A stretch of 64,000 nucleotides of DNA, taken from assembly GCA_965644295.1 (NCBI GenBank), contig CBFFRP010000457.1:62001-126000 (forward strand), in the 5' to 3' direction. Positions 22,682 to 32,955 of this stretch are shown one piece after another. Source of the DNA: Paraphysomonas bandaiensis. Lineage: Eukaryota > Chrysophyceae. A program made the translations under genes and the position numbers. Every line of letters starts with the position of its first letter. The stretch's first letter is position 1. Under the pieces are notes generated by a model. That model saw nothing but the letters and a program-made list of their open reading frames with translations, made no database searches and was not told the origin of the DNA.

Positions 22682-25188
22682 GGTCGGGTACTTCTATCTA
22701 GTCCAACTATCCTTCGTTCACACTTTTCTAGAGCTGATCTTCCCGCATACACTCCATGCGACCTTACCACCTTCTCATTCTTACTGTTAAGACTGTCTTG
22801 ATCCACTATCCGAGGTACAATCTGTGCAACAGTAGACACTAAAAAGTTCCGATCATATTGCACGTTCCTCACTCCCATACACTGCTTTATTTGGATAATG
22901 CTCTCCACTTCATCTGCTACTCTTTTACCTACTCGTGGCATATCTATAGTCTTCACCTTGAACTTGTGATATAACTCTCTCTCTGGCTCAGTTACTCCCG
23001 CTTGAGTAATTAAATATCTTAACTCCATCAGAGACTTCTCAAACGCCTGTGGTGATTCGTCGGATAACTCGAACCTATCGATCTCCATCATTAATACTGC
23101 AGGATCCATCTTTACCCCGAAGGCTTCTGTAAACAATATGGAGAACTGATACAGTGCATATCCCCATGCCACAACATCCGTCTCAGGGGTATCCTCTGCT
23201 CGTCTGTTCCTATCTATGTCCATTTCGAAGTCACCTGATGCCATTCTCCATCTCACCTCTTCAGCTAACTCTCCTTTGAATACTGTTCCTCCTCTTATCT
23301 CCGCTAATATTCTCATGGGTGACATATTCGCAGTATGTGCTGCTGCATAAAGACTATCAAAGAACTGGACACAATCCACTCTCTTCACCATTCCTGTTGA
23401 GCGTCCTAAAGCATCAAAGTCTCTAGGTTGGAATCTCAGCTTTCCTGCGGTCTCCATCCTCATCCATCGAGGTATGGGTATCTTCCCCAACAAGTCAAAC
23501 ACATGCTGCGCAACATTCCGAGTCCTTAGAAAACTCTGACACTTTTCCTCTAACTGCCGATCCAGACTACACTTGTACTCCTTTCCCACCATATTACACC
23601 AGCGGCAGAATGTCTTATATCCACATGTCTCTGCTTCTTCCCGTGTCATAGTCTGTATTCCTGATAAAGGCCCTCTCATAACTCCCTTCCTATATACTCC
23701 TGCGTCGTTATCCCAGTCATCACTATCTGTTTCATCAACTTCCTCCATTACACGCATCCTGTCTAAGGTCCTTCTATTGCTATCACACATGCTCTCTCCT
23801 TTCTGTATCCACAACATCCTTGCCTTCTCTGATAACTCCTTCCTAGCAGCTAATAGCGCCTCTTGCTGAGCCTCCACATACTGTATCCTCTCCCCTATTC
23901 GGTTTAGTTCAGTCAGCTGGCTGAGCATCTTTATACCCGTCTCCATACTACCACTCAATAGTTTACTTCGATTCCGGAGCCAATATTCACACGCCTGACG
24001 GTGCGCTGCAGTCAACCCTTCATTCCCTACTCCTATCTCTAATTCTCTCATCAACAGTCGATGCAACTCTCTTTCACTCTGTACACTTCTACTTAATCTC
24101 CCAATCTGTCCTTTTACACTCCGTTCTCTACTAGTAGGCTCCACCAGCCATTCAGGTACTCTCATCTGCTTTTCTATCTCTTCACCAAGACCTCTGGATA
24201 GGTCCCTAAAATTCACTTCTCTCACATAATCCTCTCTTTTACTATATCCAGGACCTCCTGATGGGCCCCTCAAATCTTCATCTTTCATATAATCATCTCT
24301 TCTACTATATCTAGGACCTCCTAATGGGCCCCTCAAATCTTCATCTTTCATATAATCCTTTCTTCTAATATATCCAGGACCTCCTAATAATGGGCCCCTT
24401 AAATCTTCATCTTTTGCATAATCCTTTCTTCTAATATATCTAGGACCTCCTGATGGGCCCTTCAAATCTTCATCTTTCATATAATCATCTCTTCTGGCAT
24501 ATCCAGGACCTCCTAACGGGCCCCTTAAATCTTCATCTTTCATATAATTATCTCCAGGACCTCCTAATGGGCCCCTTACATCTTCATCTGTTGCATAATC
24601 CTTTCTTCTAATATATCCAGGACCTCCTGATGGGCCCCTCACATCATCTGCTCTTGCGTAATCATCTCTTCTTTTAATCTTCTCTTCTCTTCCTGTGCTC
24701 CTCCACGAGCTCTTCATATCATCTCTACTACTCCTATCCCCCATCTCCAGGTCTCTGCCTCCAAGAATAGGATCACGCATCCATTCTATCTGCTCTGTAG
24801 ACCTTCCAGACCAATTGGGTTGGGTTCCACCTTTCCTGTCATCCATACTCTGCATCCTCAGCCCGTGCTCCAATAGGTCCTTCTGTGCATGGGACCGCAG
24901 TTCCTCCTTAGTCTCCTGTCTCTCCTCTCCCTCATGGTCTAGGCTGATACTCTCAATGTTTCCCTCTTCTGGCAAAGGCTCTCTCTGAGATCGTGCCGAT
25001 AGTGCGCTGGGTGACGCATGGCTGAGTTGATCACTCTCAACCACTGTACCCAGCCCACGTTGTCCACCAAGTGTAACGACTACTGGTGATTGAGCCTCGC
25101 TATCATGACTAACATTGCTGGTCTTATCATCCCTGTCCATGTGCACAGGTGATGTGGGGTAGGATAGTCTTCTCACAACACTCTTCAC
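22666..25188 (-). CDS. Gag-like protein of the LTR element
   Basis: 840 residues with no stop. The first methionine (25188) and the next (25140) both lie inside the 5' LTR, so translation would begin within the LTR and run through the primer-binding region. Residues about 175-320 are a tandem repeat of roughly 21-24 residues containing DEDLRGPLGGPGY, varying by small steps. A coiled-coil-like segment (about 330-470) is followed by a Cys-containing segment (CGYKTFCRWC) and a helical C-terminal region resembling a retrotransposon capsid. The open frame of this length argues for selection or very recent insertion. It has no similarity I recognise at family level. Confidence 0.6.
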   Translation of the reverse strand: MKSVVRRLSYPTSPVHMDRDDKTSNVSHDSEAQSPVVVTLGGQRGLGTVVESDQLSHASPSALSARSQREPLPEEGNIESISLDHEGEERQETKEELRSHAQKDLLEHGLRMQSMDDRKGGTQPNWSGRSTEQIEWMRDPILGGRDLEMGDRSSRDDMKSSWRSTGREEKIKRRDDYARADDVRGPSGGPGYIRRKDYATDEDVRGPLGGPGDNYMKDEDLRGPLGGPGYARRDDYMKDEDLKGPSGGPRYIRRKDYAKDEDLRGPLLGGPGYIRRKDYMKDEDLRGPLGGPRYSRRDDYMKDEDLRGPSGGPGYSKREDYVREVNFRDLSRGLGEEIEKQMRVPEWLVEPTSRERSVKGQIGRLSRSVQSERELHRLLMRELEIGVGNEGLTAAHRQACEYWLRNRSKLLSGSMETGIKMLSQLTELNRIGERIQYVEAQQEALLAARKELSEKARMLWIQKGESMCDSNRRTLDRMRVMEEVDETDSDDWDNDAGVYRKGVMRGPLSGIQTMTREEAETCGYKTFCRWCNMVGKEYKCSLDRQLEEKCQSFLRTRNVAQHVFDLLGKIPIPRWMRMETAGKLRFQPRDFDALGRSTGMVKRVDCVQFFDSLYAAAHTANMSPMRILAEIRGGTVFKGELAEEVRWRMASGDFEMDIDRNRRAEDTPETDVVAWGYALYQFSILFTEAFGVKMDPAVLMMEIDRFELSDESPQAFEKSLMELRYLITQAGVTEPERELYHKFKVKTIDMPRVGKRVADEVESIIQIKQCMGVRNVQYDRNFLVSTVAQIVPRIVDQDSLNSKNEKVVRSHGVYAGRSALEKCERRIVGLDRSTRPWKFI
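24230..24670. repeat. Minisatellite encoding the Gag tandem repeat
   Basis: Around seven imperfect units of about 63-72 bp with the recurring step ccaggacctcctaatgggcc lie in frame within the Gag-like gene. Unit-length changes are multiples of three, so the frame is preserved. Confidence 0.8.
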
Positions 25189-25647
25189 TTAACTTCCTCT
25201 TCTTACTCTTTACTTCGCTACTTCTTAACTTTCAACTCAACTACGATATCAACTTTCACTATTATATCTAAAACTCCATATCCTTCTACCTATATCCCCA
25301 CAGTTAATTCAAGAAGCGGTTTCCCAGCCATAAATAGCTAGTTTTCTACTTCCAGAAATAATCATATAAAAATCCCTTAACATCATACTCCTATATCATC
25401 CTACAGAATACCTACGTATACCATCATAATACTGTACGGGTTACCATGAACGTCCGTTACATCCGTATATACGGATAGTCACGGTACACTCCAACCCTAT
25501 ATCTGGCCTTAATACTCGTATCTTCTAATCTAATCATAACTACCATCTACATCTCATCTCATACTACAACCTACATCACTTCATCTTATTCTTCAGCCAT
25601 AACAACCTCCTAAATCACCCATACTTGTCATACCCAATTTTGCTACA
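25072..25647 (-). repeat. 5' LTR of the retroelement
   Basis: 576 bp, the right-hand copy. Transcription should start here toward lower coordinates. The Gag start codon lies in the part adjoining the interior. Confidence 0.92.
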
Positions 25648-27060
25648 GTTTCGAACTCCTGTAAGGCTTGGAATCATTAGCAAGAGGAGCTTTGATAGTC
25701 CTAAACGATTTGGATGGCAATCGATTATCAACTTCTGAAGTAGAGGGAATCGTGCCTAACAATTCAGGCACGTCTGCAAACATATTTTTACTCTGAAAAC
25801 AGCAGGCTAACGGGAGACTTCTCTGTAGAAATGATATCTCAGCAGTACCTCGGTCACTCAAAATAGTATTCCGTGGATCATTGAGAACGATCCCAGCTTC
25901 TATCATAGCTGCATTCAAAATTTCTATGTCGTCTCTACATTCAGCAAATGTTAATGCAAACCCACATACTACCAAATGTGATTATCAAGGGTTCGTCCAC
26001 TCACAACCGTTAAAAACATTGGTCGTATAATGATATCGCACTGTAGGGAATTCTTCTTCATATGAGAAACATCAAGACCAAATATGCGCCTCAGGTACTC
26101 GTGTTCAATGCAATTCTTGACGTATGGAAAACAAATGCTAAACTCCTCCGTGATGTCGTTACGGCGAAGTTAGTAACGAGTACCGGGATTTTGTTCTTTG
26201 AACAGCTCTAGAAATGGCTCCAGCAATGAAAAACTGCCCAACTGGTCTTCTAGTTGAATTCGACTGAGTGCCGCAGCTTTCTTAACCACATCGGGCTTGG
26301 CATTTATGCCATCAACCAACAGAAGTTGCTAGTTATAAGAGCATATATATATTATACATTGCGATATATCTTTGTGTCGACTCATATATTTGTGTATTCA
26401 GTGGTGCGAACAGAAACATAGGTATACTAATTCTCACGCCCATCCATATCATAAGATTTACATACAAAATTACAGTAGTAAATGCCTTGCTTCACATGAA
26501 CATTATAGTTCGTATATGATGGTAGTGATGTGTGTGTTTCTCACCTGAATGCGGGTAGTGCTACTATTACGACGATCAACTCCAACATCCTTCATGATCA
26601 CTGAAAACTTTTCATTTTTTCAACACCTCGTTCTAAAAGTACTAAATAATGAAGAGTTTATACATATATATATACCTGTGATGCTTATCCGAAGACGTCA
26701 CAAGGAATTCTCACACCATCCTCGCTCAACACATAGCGCTCCTTAATACTTGCAGCAGTAGTCCATCTAGTCTGTTCTATCACGCTTTTACGCCGAGCAC
26801 ATGATGGAGTCATACATATCATTGTAACTCTATTGCTTCCTTGAGCTACATGGTGGATCGCGTCGCAGTTGTTTTCCTGTACGTGTGCCTCCATAACTGA
26901 CTATCTGTTGCATGTGATTCATGACAGATTGATAGTCTGGAAACACTTGATCTTCTTCTGTGAGTTCCATCACGTGCATAGGTAATAGAATGTCTCATCA
27001 TAGTCAATACAGGATCACAATACATCACTAAATAAGTGGATACATATGACTGGATTAACG
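25648..27060 (-). pseudogene. MULE-type transposase remnant, copy A
   Basis: On the minus strand a broken coding region runs from about 27040 to 25648 and is cut by the LTR element. Pieces include a cysteine step (MICMTPSCARR), a segment with FGLDVSHMKK that fits the first catalytic aspartate of Mutator-like transposases, and NTILSDRG that fits the second. Stops near 26170 and 25984 and a frameshift near 26850 break it. Copy B at 37205-38570 matches the beginning and end but lacks the middle. Mutator-like elements excise and insert by a DDE mechanism; this copy cannot encode an active enzyme as it stands. Confidence 0.65.
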
Positions 27061-27208
27061 TATCGGCATTCAGCATCTTAGTTTTCGGAAATAAATTGAA
27101 TCAAAAATGCGTATACATTAATGAACACTAACTACGGCTAGAATACAGATAATTGTTGACTCAATCTTAGAGGCATCTTGGAACAAAAATACACAAAGGA
27201 TGCCGATA
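27061..27208 (-). repeat. 148-bp MITE family, copy 2
   Basis: Bounded by tatcggca and tgccgata in reverse orientation relative to copy 1. It lies between MULE remnant A and the conserved array-flanking segment. Confidence 0.8.
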
Positions 27209-27239
27209 CGAAGATCGATGTACTGTATGTAATACGTAT

Positions 27240-27383
27240 ACGGTATACGTTAGCTAGCCTGCATATCTGCTGAGTGTGCTGTATGCATGTTGGTGTATGC
27301 TGTAAAGAAAATGATCAGAAAACCCCCCAAAAATGCAAAAAAAAACTCCAATGTGTCCATCCACCAAAAAAAAAACCGGACCG
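27240..27383 (+). repeat. Conserved segment F next to a (TATG)n array, copy 1
   Basis: Contains ttagctagcctg, ctgagtgtgctg and the run gatcagaaaaccccccaaaa, and ends directly at the tetranucleotide array. Copies at 37025-37160 (reverse) and 39768-39906 (forward) also end at giant arrays. Confidence 0.8.
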
Positions 27384-28008
27384 TATGTATGTATGTATGT
27401 ATGTATGTATGTATGTATGTATGTATGTATGTATGTATGTATGTATGTATGTATGTATGTATGTATGTATGTATGTATGTATGTATGTATGTATGTATGT
27501 ATGTATGTATGTATGTATGCATGTATGTATGTATGTATGTATGTATGTATGTATGTATGTATGCATGTATGTATGTATGTATGTATGTATGTATGTATGT
27601 ATGTATGTATGTATGTATGTATGTATGTATGTATGTATGTATGTATGTATGTATGTATGTATGTATGTATGTATGTATGTATGTATGTATGTATGTATGT
27701 ATGTATGTATGTATGTATGTATGTATGTATGTATGTATGTATGTATGTATGTATGTATGTATGTATGTATGTATGTATGTATGTATGTATGTATGTATGT
27801 ATGTATGTATGTATGTATGTATGTATGTATGTATGTATGTATGTATGTATGTATGTATGTATGTATGTATGTATGTATGTATGTATGTATGTATGTATGT
27901 ATGTATGTATGTATGTATGTATGTATGTATGTATGTATGTATGTATGTATGTATGTATGTATGTATGTATGTATGTATGTATGTATGTATGTATGTATGT
28001 ATGTATGT
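27384..28008. repeat. (TATG)n array 1, about 625 bp
   Basis: About 156 tetranucleotide copies with two single-base interruptions (tatgcatg near 27519 and 27562). Open in several frames on both strands, which is expected of this unit; not a gene. Confidence 0.97.
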
Positions 28009-28107
28009 GTATGGTGTGGAGGGTGTGTCTATATATATATGTATGTATGTATGGTGTATTAAGGGTCTGTTAAGTGTATTGTATCTGTCTCTTCGTATTA
28101 ATTCATC

Positions 28108-29965
28108 ATGTCTGAGTTTGATAATAACGGTAACAGCAGTGGGTCAGATGAGGATGAAGAGGTTCCAGAGAGTGAGAAGACTCCTGTGACTATAGGTGTG
28201 TCTACCTGCATATGTCTTGTATATGTATATATGCGTGTATGCATGTATATGCGTGTATGTGATGCGTGTATGTGTGTATGTGTGTATGTGTATTGGGCTT
28301 TATAGATGCATGTATGCATATACATATATGTGTATATGTGTCTGTATGTATGTATGCATATCTGTATAGGAGTTATGTGTGTATATATGGATACGTATGT
28401 ATGTATATATGCATATGTATATATGTATGTATGTGTGTGTTAATACTGATTTGTTTTTGTTTGATGTGATCTATCAGTTACGGGTTTTCTTGGGGCTGGT
28501 AAAACGACTCTTGTGAATTACATTTTAAAGGAGCAGACGAGCTGGAAGATTTGTGTGGTAGAGAATGAGTTTGGTGAAGTCAGCATTGATGATGATCTCG
28601 TTGGGGACAACATGAGTTCCAAAGAGGACATTATTATGATGGAAAATGGATGTGTGTGTTGCTCAGTCCGTGGTGATCTAGTGCGTACATTTGGAATGCT
28701 TTGCCATCGTAGGAAAGATTTCGATGCCATTATTATAGAAACCACAGGGCTGGCCGACCCTGCTCCTATCCTCTTTACATTCAATAGCAATGCCCTTCTT
28801 CAGGACAACTACCGCATTGACAGCATTGTGTGTTTGGTCGACTCAAAGCATATTGGAATACATCTCGACGAGGTCAAGCCTGACGGTGATATCAACGAAG
28901 CAGAGAACCAAATTGCTTTCTCTGATCGCATTATTTTGAACAAACTGGACTTAGTATCATCAGAAGAGCTGGATGACGTTAAGGACAGAATCAAGAGTAT
29001 TAACAGCTTCGCCGCTATCATTCAGACGGAGCGATCACGAGCTCCCTTAGATCAGGTAATTTCATATATTATATTATCTATATATACAACGGATTCAACG
29101 ATGCTTGTTAACCTATCATACAATAACAGGTTCTTGGATTGAATAGTTTCAGTTTAGACCGCGTGATTGAGGTGGATCCCACTATCATGGAAGAAGATGA
29201 AGTGCAACAGGATCAACCCGAGCATGTACACGACGAGCATTGTGATCATTCCCATGATCATCACCACGCTGACTGCTCTGAGCAGGATTGTGATCATCAT
29301 GGTATATACTATGTCTTTCTTGAGTAAAGTGTATGTTCAACTTATATGGATTGCTGAATTGCATTGTATTACCCTACCTTACATCTTTTGTTGGTGTTTG
29401 TACTGTACACATTCCATTGCATGTAGCGTAGTGTTTTGAATAGTACCACATATTCCTGTAGTTTGTAATGTGCATGTATAGTACTTGTGTTTAATATTAC
29501 TATTTTATAGACCACCAGCACAATGGCCATGGCCACTCTGACGATCACTCTCATAAGCACACTCACTCTGAGTCCGACGCCACACCTCATCCCGAGAAGA
29601 GAAAGAAAAAGAAGCATAATTTGTCTCTTGTCTCCTCCGTGGGTTACACTGTGAATGGATTACTAGATATTCCTAAGTTTAATCAATTTATGAGTGAGCT
29701 TCTCCAAGAGAATGCTCAAAATCTCTATCGCACCAAGGGAGTGCTGGCTTTCGATGGACAAGGCGATGTGCGGTTTGTATTCCAGGGAGTGCATGAGCAA
29801 ATCAACTTCGGTCCCAGTGATCATCCTTGGCCGGAAGGGGCTCAAAAACTAAGTAAGCTTGTGTTCATTGGGAGAAACCTGGACCCCGAGGGAATGAGAG
29901 AGAGTATCAGGTCCTGTACGGTGGAGCCGGAGAAAGCAGAAATCAAGATGCATAAACGTGCCTAG
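28108..29965 (+). CDS. CobW/COG0523-type metal-chaperone GTPase
   Basis: Exons 28108-28195, 28478-29055, 29130-29301, 29511-29965; 430 residues. An acidic N-terminus leads to the Walker A loop GFLGAGKTT (32-40), whose first residue is encoded across intron 1. ENGCVCCSVRGDL carries the CxCC metal site (88-91), ETTGLADP follows, and NKLD (184-187) sets guanine specificity. A linker at about 254-300 is extremely rich in His with some Cys and Asp, split by intron 3. The CobW C-terminal domain ends at 430. Eukaryotic relatives (CBWD/ZNG1) deliver zinc to target proteins with GTP hydrolysis; I do not see the N-terminal target-binding motif known from ZNG1, so the client is open. Intron 1 is rich in TATG-like repeats. 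Confidence 0.9.
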
Positions 29966-30741
29966 GTTACACTTCATTGTAGTGGCATTCGTAGAGTCTA
30001 AAGTAGCACTGCAGAGGTCGCTGAATATTACATTATATGCAGCAGAATAACTCAGTAAATTAATACTGGACTGGGCGTATTTTATAAACTTGTTTTTTAG
30101 CACTACCTTGCGATTCACATTATTACTCGTTTAATTGATTTGAAGTGCACACGAATGCATTTTTTAATACAAACTGAAGCCGCTAGAAGTGAAGTGTATA
30201 TTGTATATTATGTTGAGTTTGGCTGTTTGTGAGCAATTAAAAGCTCTATTTCAAGGTATTTAAATTATGACCGTTACTTTAAGGTTGAAGGATGCAGTAG
30301 TGGTTAATAGTATTATGAGAACTAATGCCATGATAGTATGATAGTAATTATAGAAGTGGAACTGAAATATGAAATATATTATTGACTGTATAATGCGAAT
30401 GGAAAAGATTCGTGGTTGAGTTAACATGAAATAGGCGAATGAAAATGAATGATAAGTGAAATGGATTAGAATTTATAATTTGAACATGGGTTCTGCGTTC
30501 AGTGTTGTTAGCAATGGCTTATTGACATGAATAAAGGATAGAGTTAAAAACTCTACACTCTACACAGACTACCTGAGCAACAGAATGTCTGGATTTTATC
30601 ATTATTATTCGAAACTAACTACATCATACTCCTGCTTTTCAGATAGCAGATAGGTACATATACTATCTACTATCTAAAGCCTATCCTACACCCACCTCAT
30701 GAACTTAGAAGTACAGTGTGAACTGAGCAAAGAGTGGCATC
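29966..30741. other. Intergenic between convergent genes
   Basis: AT-rich 3' flanks of the CobW-type and PA-domain genes, which converge here. No gene seen. Confidence 0.4.
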
Positions 30742-32955
30742 TTACAACTCACTCTCTGGGCCGGAATGCTTTGCAACCTGCGCATTGTAGGCATCTCGAA
30801 TAGCTTCCAGTCTACATCCAATATACGGCATTATATAAATATAGAAACTAATATGTAGGTGTATTGAGCATATGGAGTTTTCAGCATGACTGTAAAAACT
30901 ATCACAGAGTATTCCATAGAGTATTCTAGATCATGTCACAGCTGATCAGCATACCTTTCCGGCCATCCAGCATGTTCTTCCTGTAGTTCTTGGTATTTCT
31001 TGGTCACATATGCGGAGGATCTCGGCCAGCCCTACACTTTGTCAGAAAGGCCTTTGGTAATACTTGGCTTGTGATTCAATGCCAAAAGTATACAACACTA
31101 ACTATATTTGCAATCGTCCACATACCTCGCCGTTTTTGAGTTTCTCGATACCTTCCCAAACAGTACCATTCACAGCAGCATTTTCTTCAAACGAAATGGT
31201 ACCCCCACCATACGACTCTCCCACCAGAGCACTAGCGGTAACATTAGTGTAACATAAATCGAACTATATTTTACACAACTTCAAGCAATATCTTTTTACG
31301 CATTTTCCCATTAATCGACTCTCGTCAATATATGACTCCTACCTGTATGCTTGCTTCGACACTCCTACTACAGGTATAGCCGTGTTGAGGCCCTTCCATC
31401 TGGGCTCCACTCCCATGCGCAGCAAATGCGAATGCAGACTGCTAACAATCATAGCAATACCACCTACAGTGCAATCAACAGAAAGCATACACAATTATCG
31501 TACACATACCTGCATTCTGTACATGCTCGGCTTTCTGAACAAATGAACATGATCCCCTACGGACGAGCACTGCCTTCCCTTTCACGTCCTTCTCCAGGGG
31601 TTCACATGCTTCGGCAGGCTTCGACATGACTAATGGTAACTTCTTGTCCTGCACGCAGGTACGTAAGAGGTGAGATGATATATGAAACGGATAAAGTGCA
31701 TATGGTACATATGAATTTCTGCTACTTAATATATAGAAGGGCAGTACCAAATTAATACCTGATGCGCAACACGTGTTCCAAAATGAGCAAGAAGATATTC
31801 AAAGGAAGTCGGGCGTTTACTGTCCTCTTTATTCGAGCTGGAATGAATGTGCATAATTCCACCTTCCACCAACTCCTTAATCCAAGCTCGCTCCTGGTAT
31901 GTAGCAGGAACGCACCTGAATAGAGTGATGACAATACATTATATACTACAATGTGCACACAAATGACAACAAAAACTACCACATCTGTGCATGCAATTAT
32001 CAATAAGTGCACTCAATTTACGCTACATAGTGCATAATTTTTGACACCATCCGTATTTTGCAGTGCTAAGAAAGGCATACTCGCTATTAACAACCGCACA
32101 AATACATAAAATGTAATGCATACAATACAGAAACGTGACGCACCTAGCTCCAGAGTTTTCGCAGTTAATAGGAACCATATAGCCTTCCATGTAACGGCCA
32201 AACCCACCCTCAGCCGGCCCGTCATCATAGAACAACTCCAGCAAATTACCTTCTTGCTGAGAAATTGAGCCAACGGAGAGTTGAACGTCATGGGCATCCG
32301 GTCCTATACACAGTCATACACCCGGTTAACAAAACTACGATATACACAACAGAACCCATATACCCGGCAAATGATCGATTCCAGGTTCGTTATTGATGAT
32401 AATGATCGCACTGGCAGCTGTCTTCTTAACATTGAGAGCTTTTTGTCCATATGTACAGCGTCCACGGTTTGCCAACACAATATGATCCGAAGTTAACAAG
32501 TGAGCATTTTCCAATTCCGGTCCACATGCATCTCTCGGCTCAGCAAATACAAACCGTTTCTTACCATATGGAGGCTCAATACCAAAATGTGCTCTAAAAA
32601 ATTGAATTGTTTGTGGCCATCCATTCAAATACAGACGTCCCCAAAACCGAGATGATCTTAAACGCATTTGAGCATCAATATCATGCTCTGGTGCGGGTGT
32701 ATTATCAGCTTGAAAATCAAGATTGGAGAACACCTCTGGTAGAGCTAACCAGTCATCTCCTATCTTAAACATTGATGGAGGACGATCAGAATCTGTATCA
32801 GTAACAATAACATTATCAGTATTAGTTGTTTTATCATCTGCTTTAATAGTTATTAATAGAAAACATATTAATAGCCAGGGCGATCTGTTGAGTGGATTAG
32901 AGGGAGTGATAGAAGGTAAGGAGACTTACATGGAGGCTGGAAGGTAGCGGGGCAT
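30742..32955 (-). CDS. Secreted protein with two PA domains
   Basis: Nine exons (minus): 32955-32930, 32884-32364, 32303-32144, 31915-31759, 31648-31510, 31463-31343, 31231-31126, 31031-30955, 30811-30742. Every junction is GT-AG and in frame; 458 residues. The 26-nt first exon plus the start of exon 2 encode a signal peptide (WLLICFLLITIKA, cleavage near 24). A first protease-associated (PA) domain lies at about 110-195 (LANRGRCTYGQKALNVKK, then IIIINNEPG). A second lies at about 295-375 (VLVRRGSCSFVQKAEHVQNA, then IPVVGVSKQAY). PA domains are non-catalytic lids or binding modules in proteases and sorting receptors. No membrane helix, protease motif or retention signal is present, so it is probably lumenal or secreted. 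Confidence 0.85.

Larger units (their letters stand above)
20989..25647 (-). mobile_element. LTR retroelement, Gag-protease only
   Basis: Two direct repeats, 20989-21571 (583 bp) and 25072-25647 (576 bp), are nearly identical, begin TGTA and end TACA, and are flanked by the same 4 bp (gttt at 20985-20988 and 25648-25651). Coding is on the minus strand, so the 5' LTR is the right one. A purine tract (ttagggggaag on the minus strand) abuts the 3' LTR at 21572-21582, and a possible primer-binding site (tggtggacaacg, minus) lies just inside the 5' LTR near 25057-25069. Only two frames occur in the 3.5-kb interior. No reverse transcriptase, RNase H or integrase motif is visible, so it would need enzymes from elsewhere. 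Confidence 0.92.

Noticed and set aside
23573-24988. Plus-strand frames within the LTR element
   Set aside because: They are complements of the Gag-like frame, much shorter, and lack protein character.
27274-28189. Long open frames encoding Met-Tyr-Val-Cys or Tyr-Ile-His-Thr repeats
   Set aside because: They are translations of the (TATG)n arrays, open in several frames on both strands because the unit has no stop. The same applies to 35569-37245, 39582-40775 and 54884-55560.
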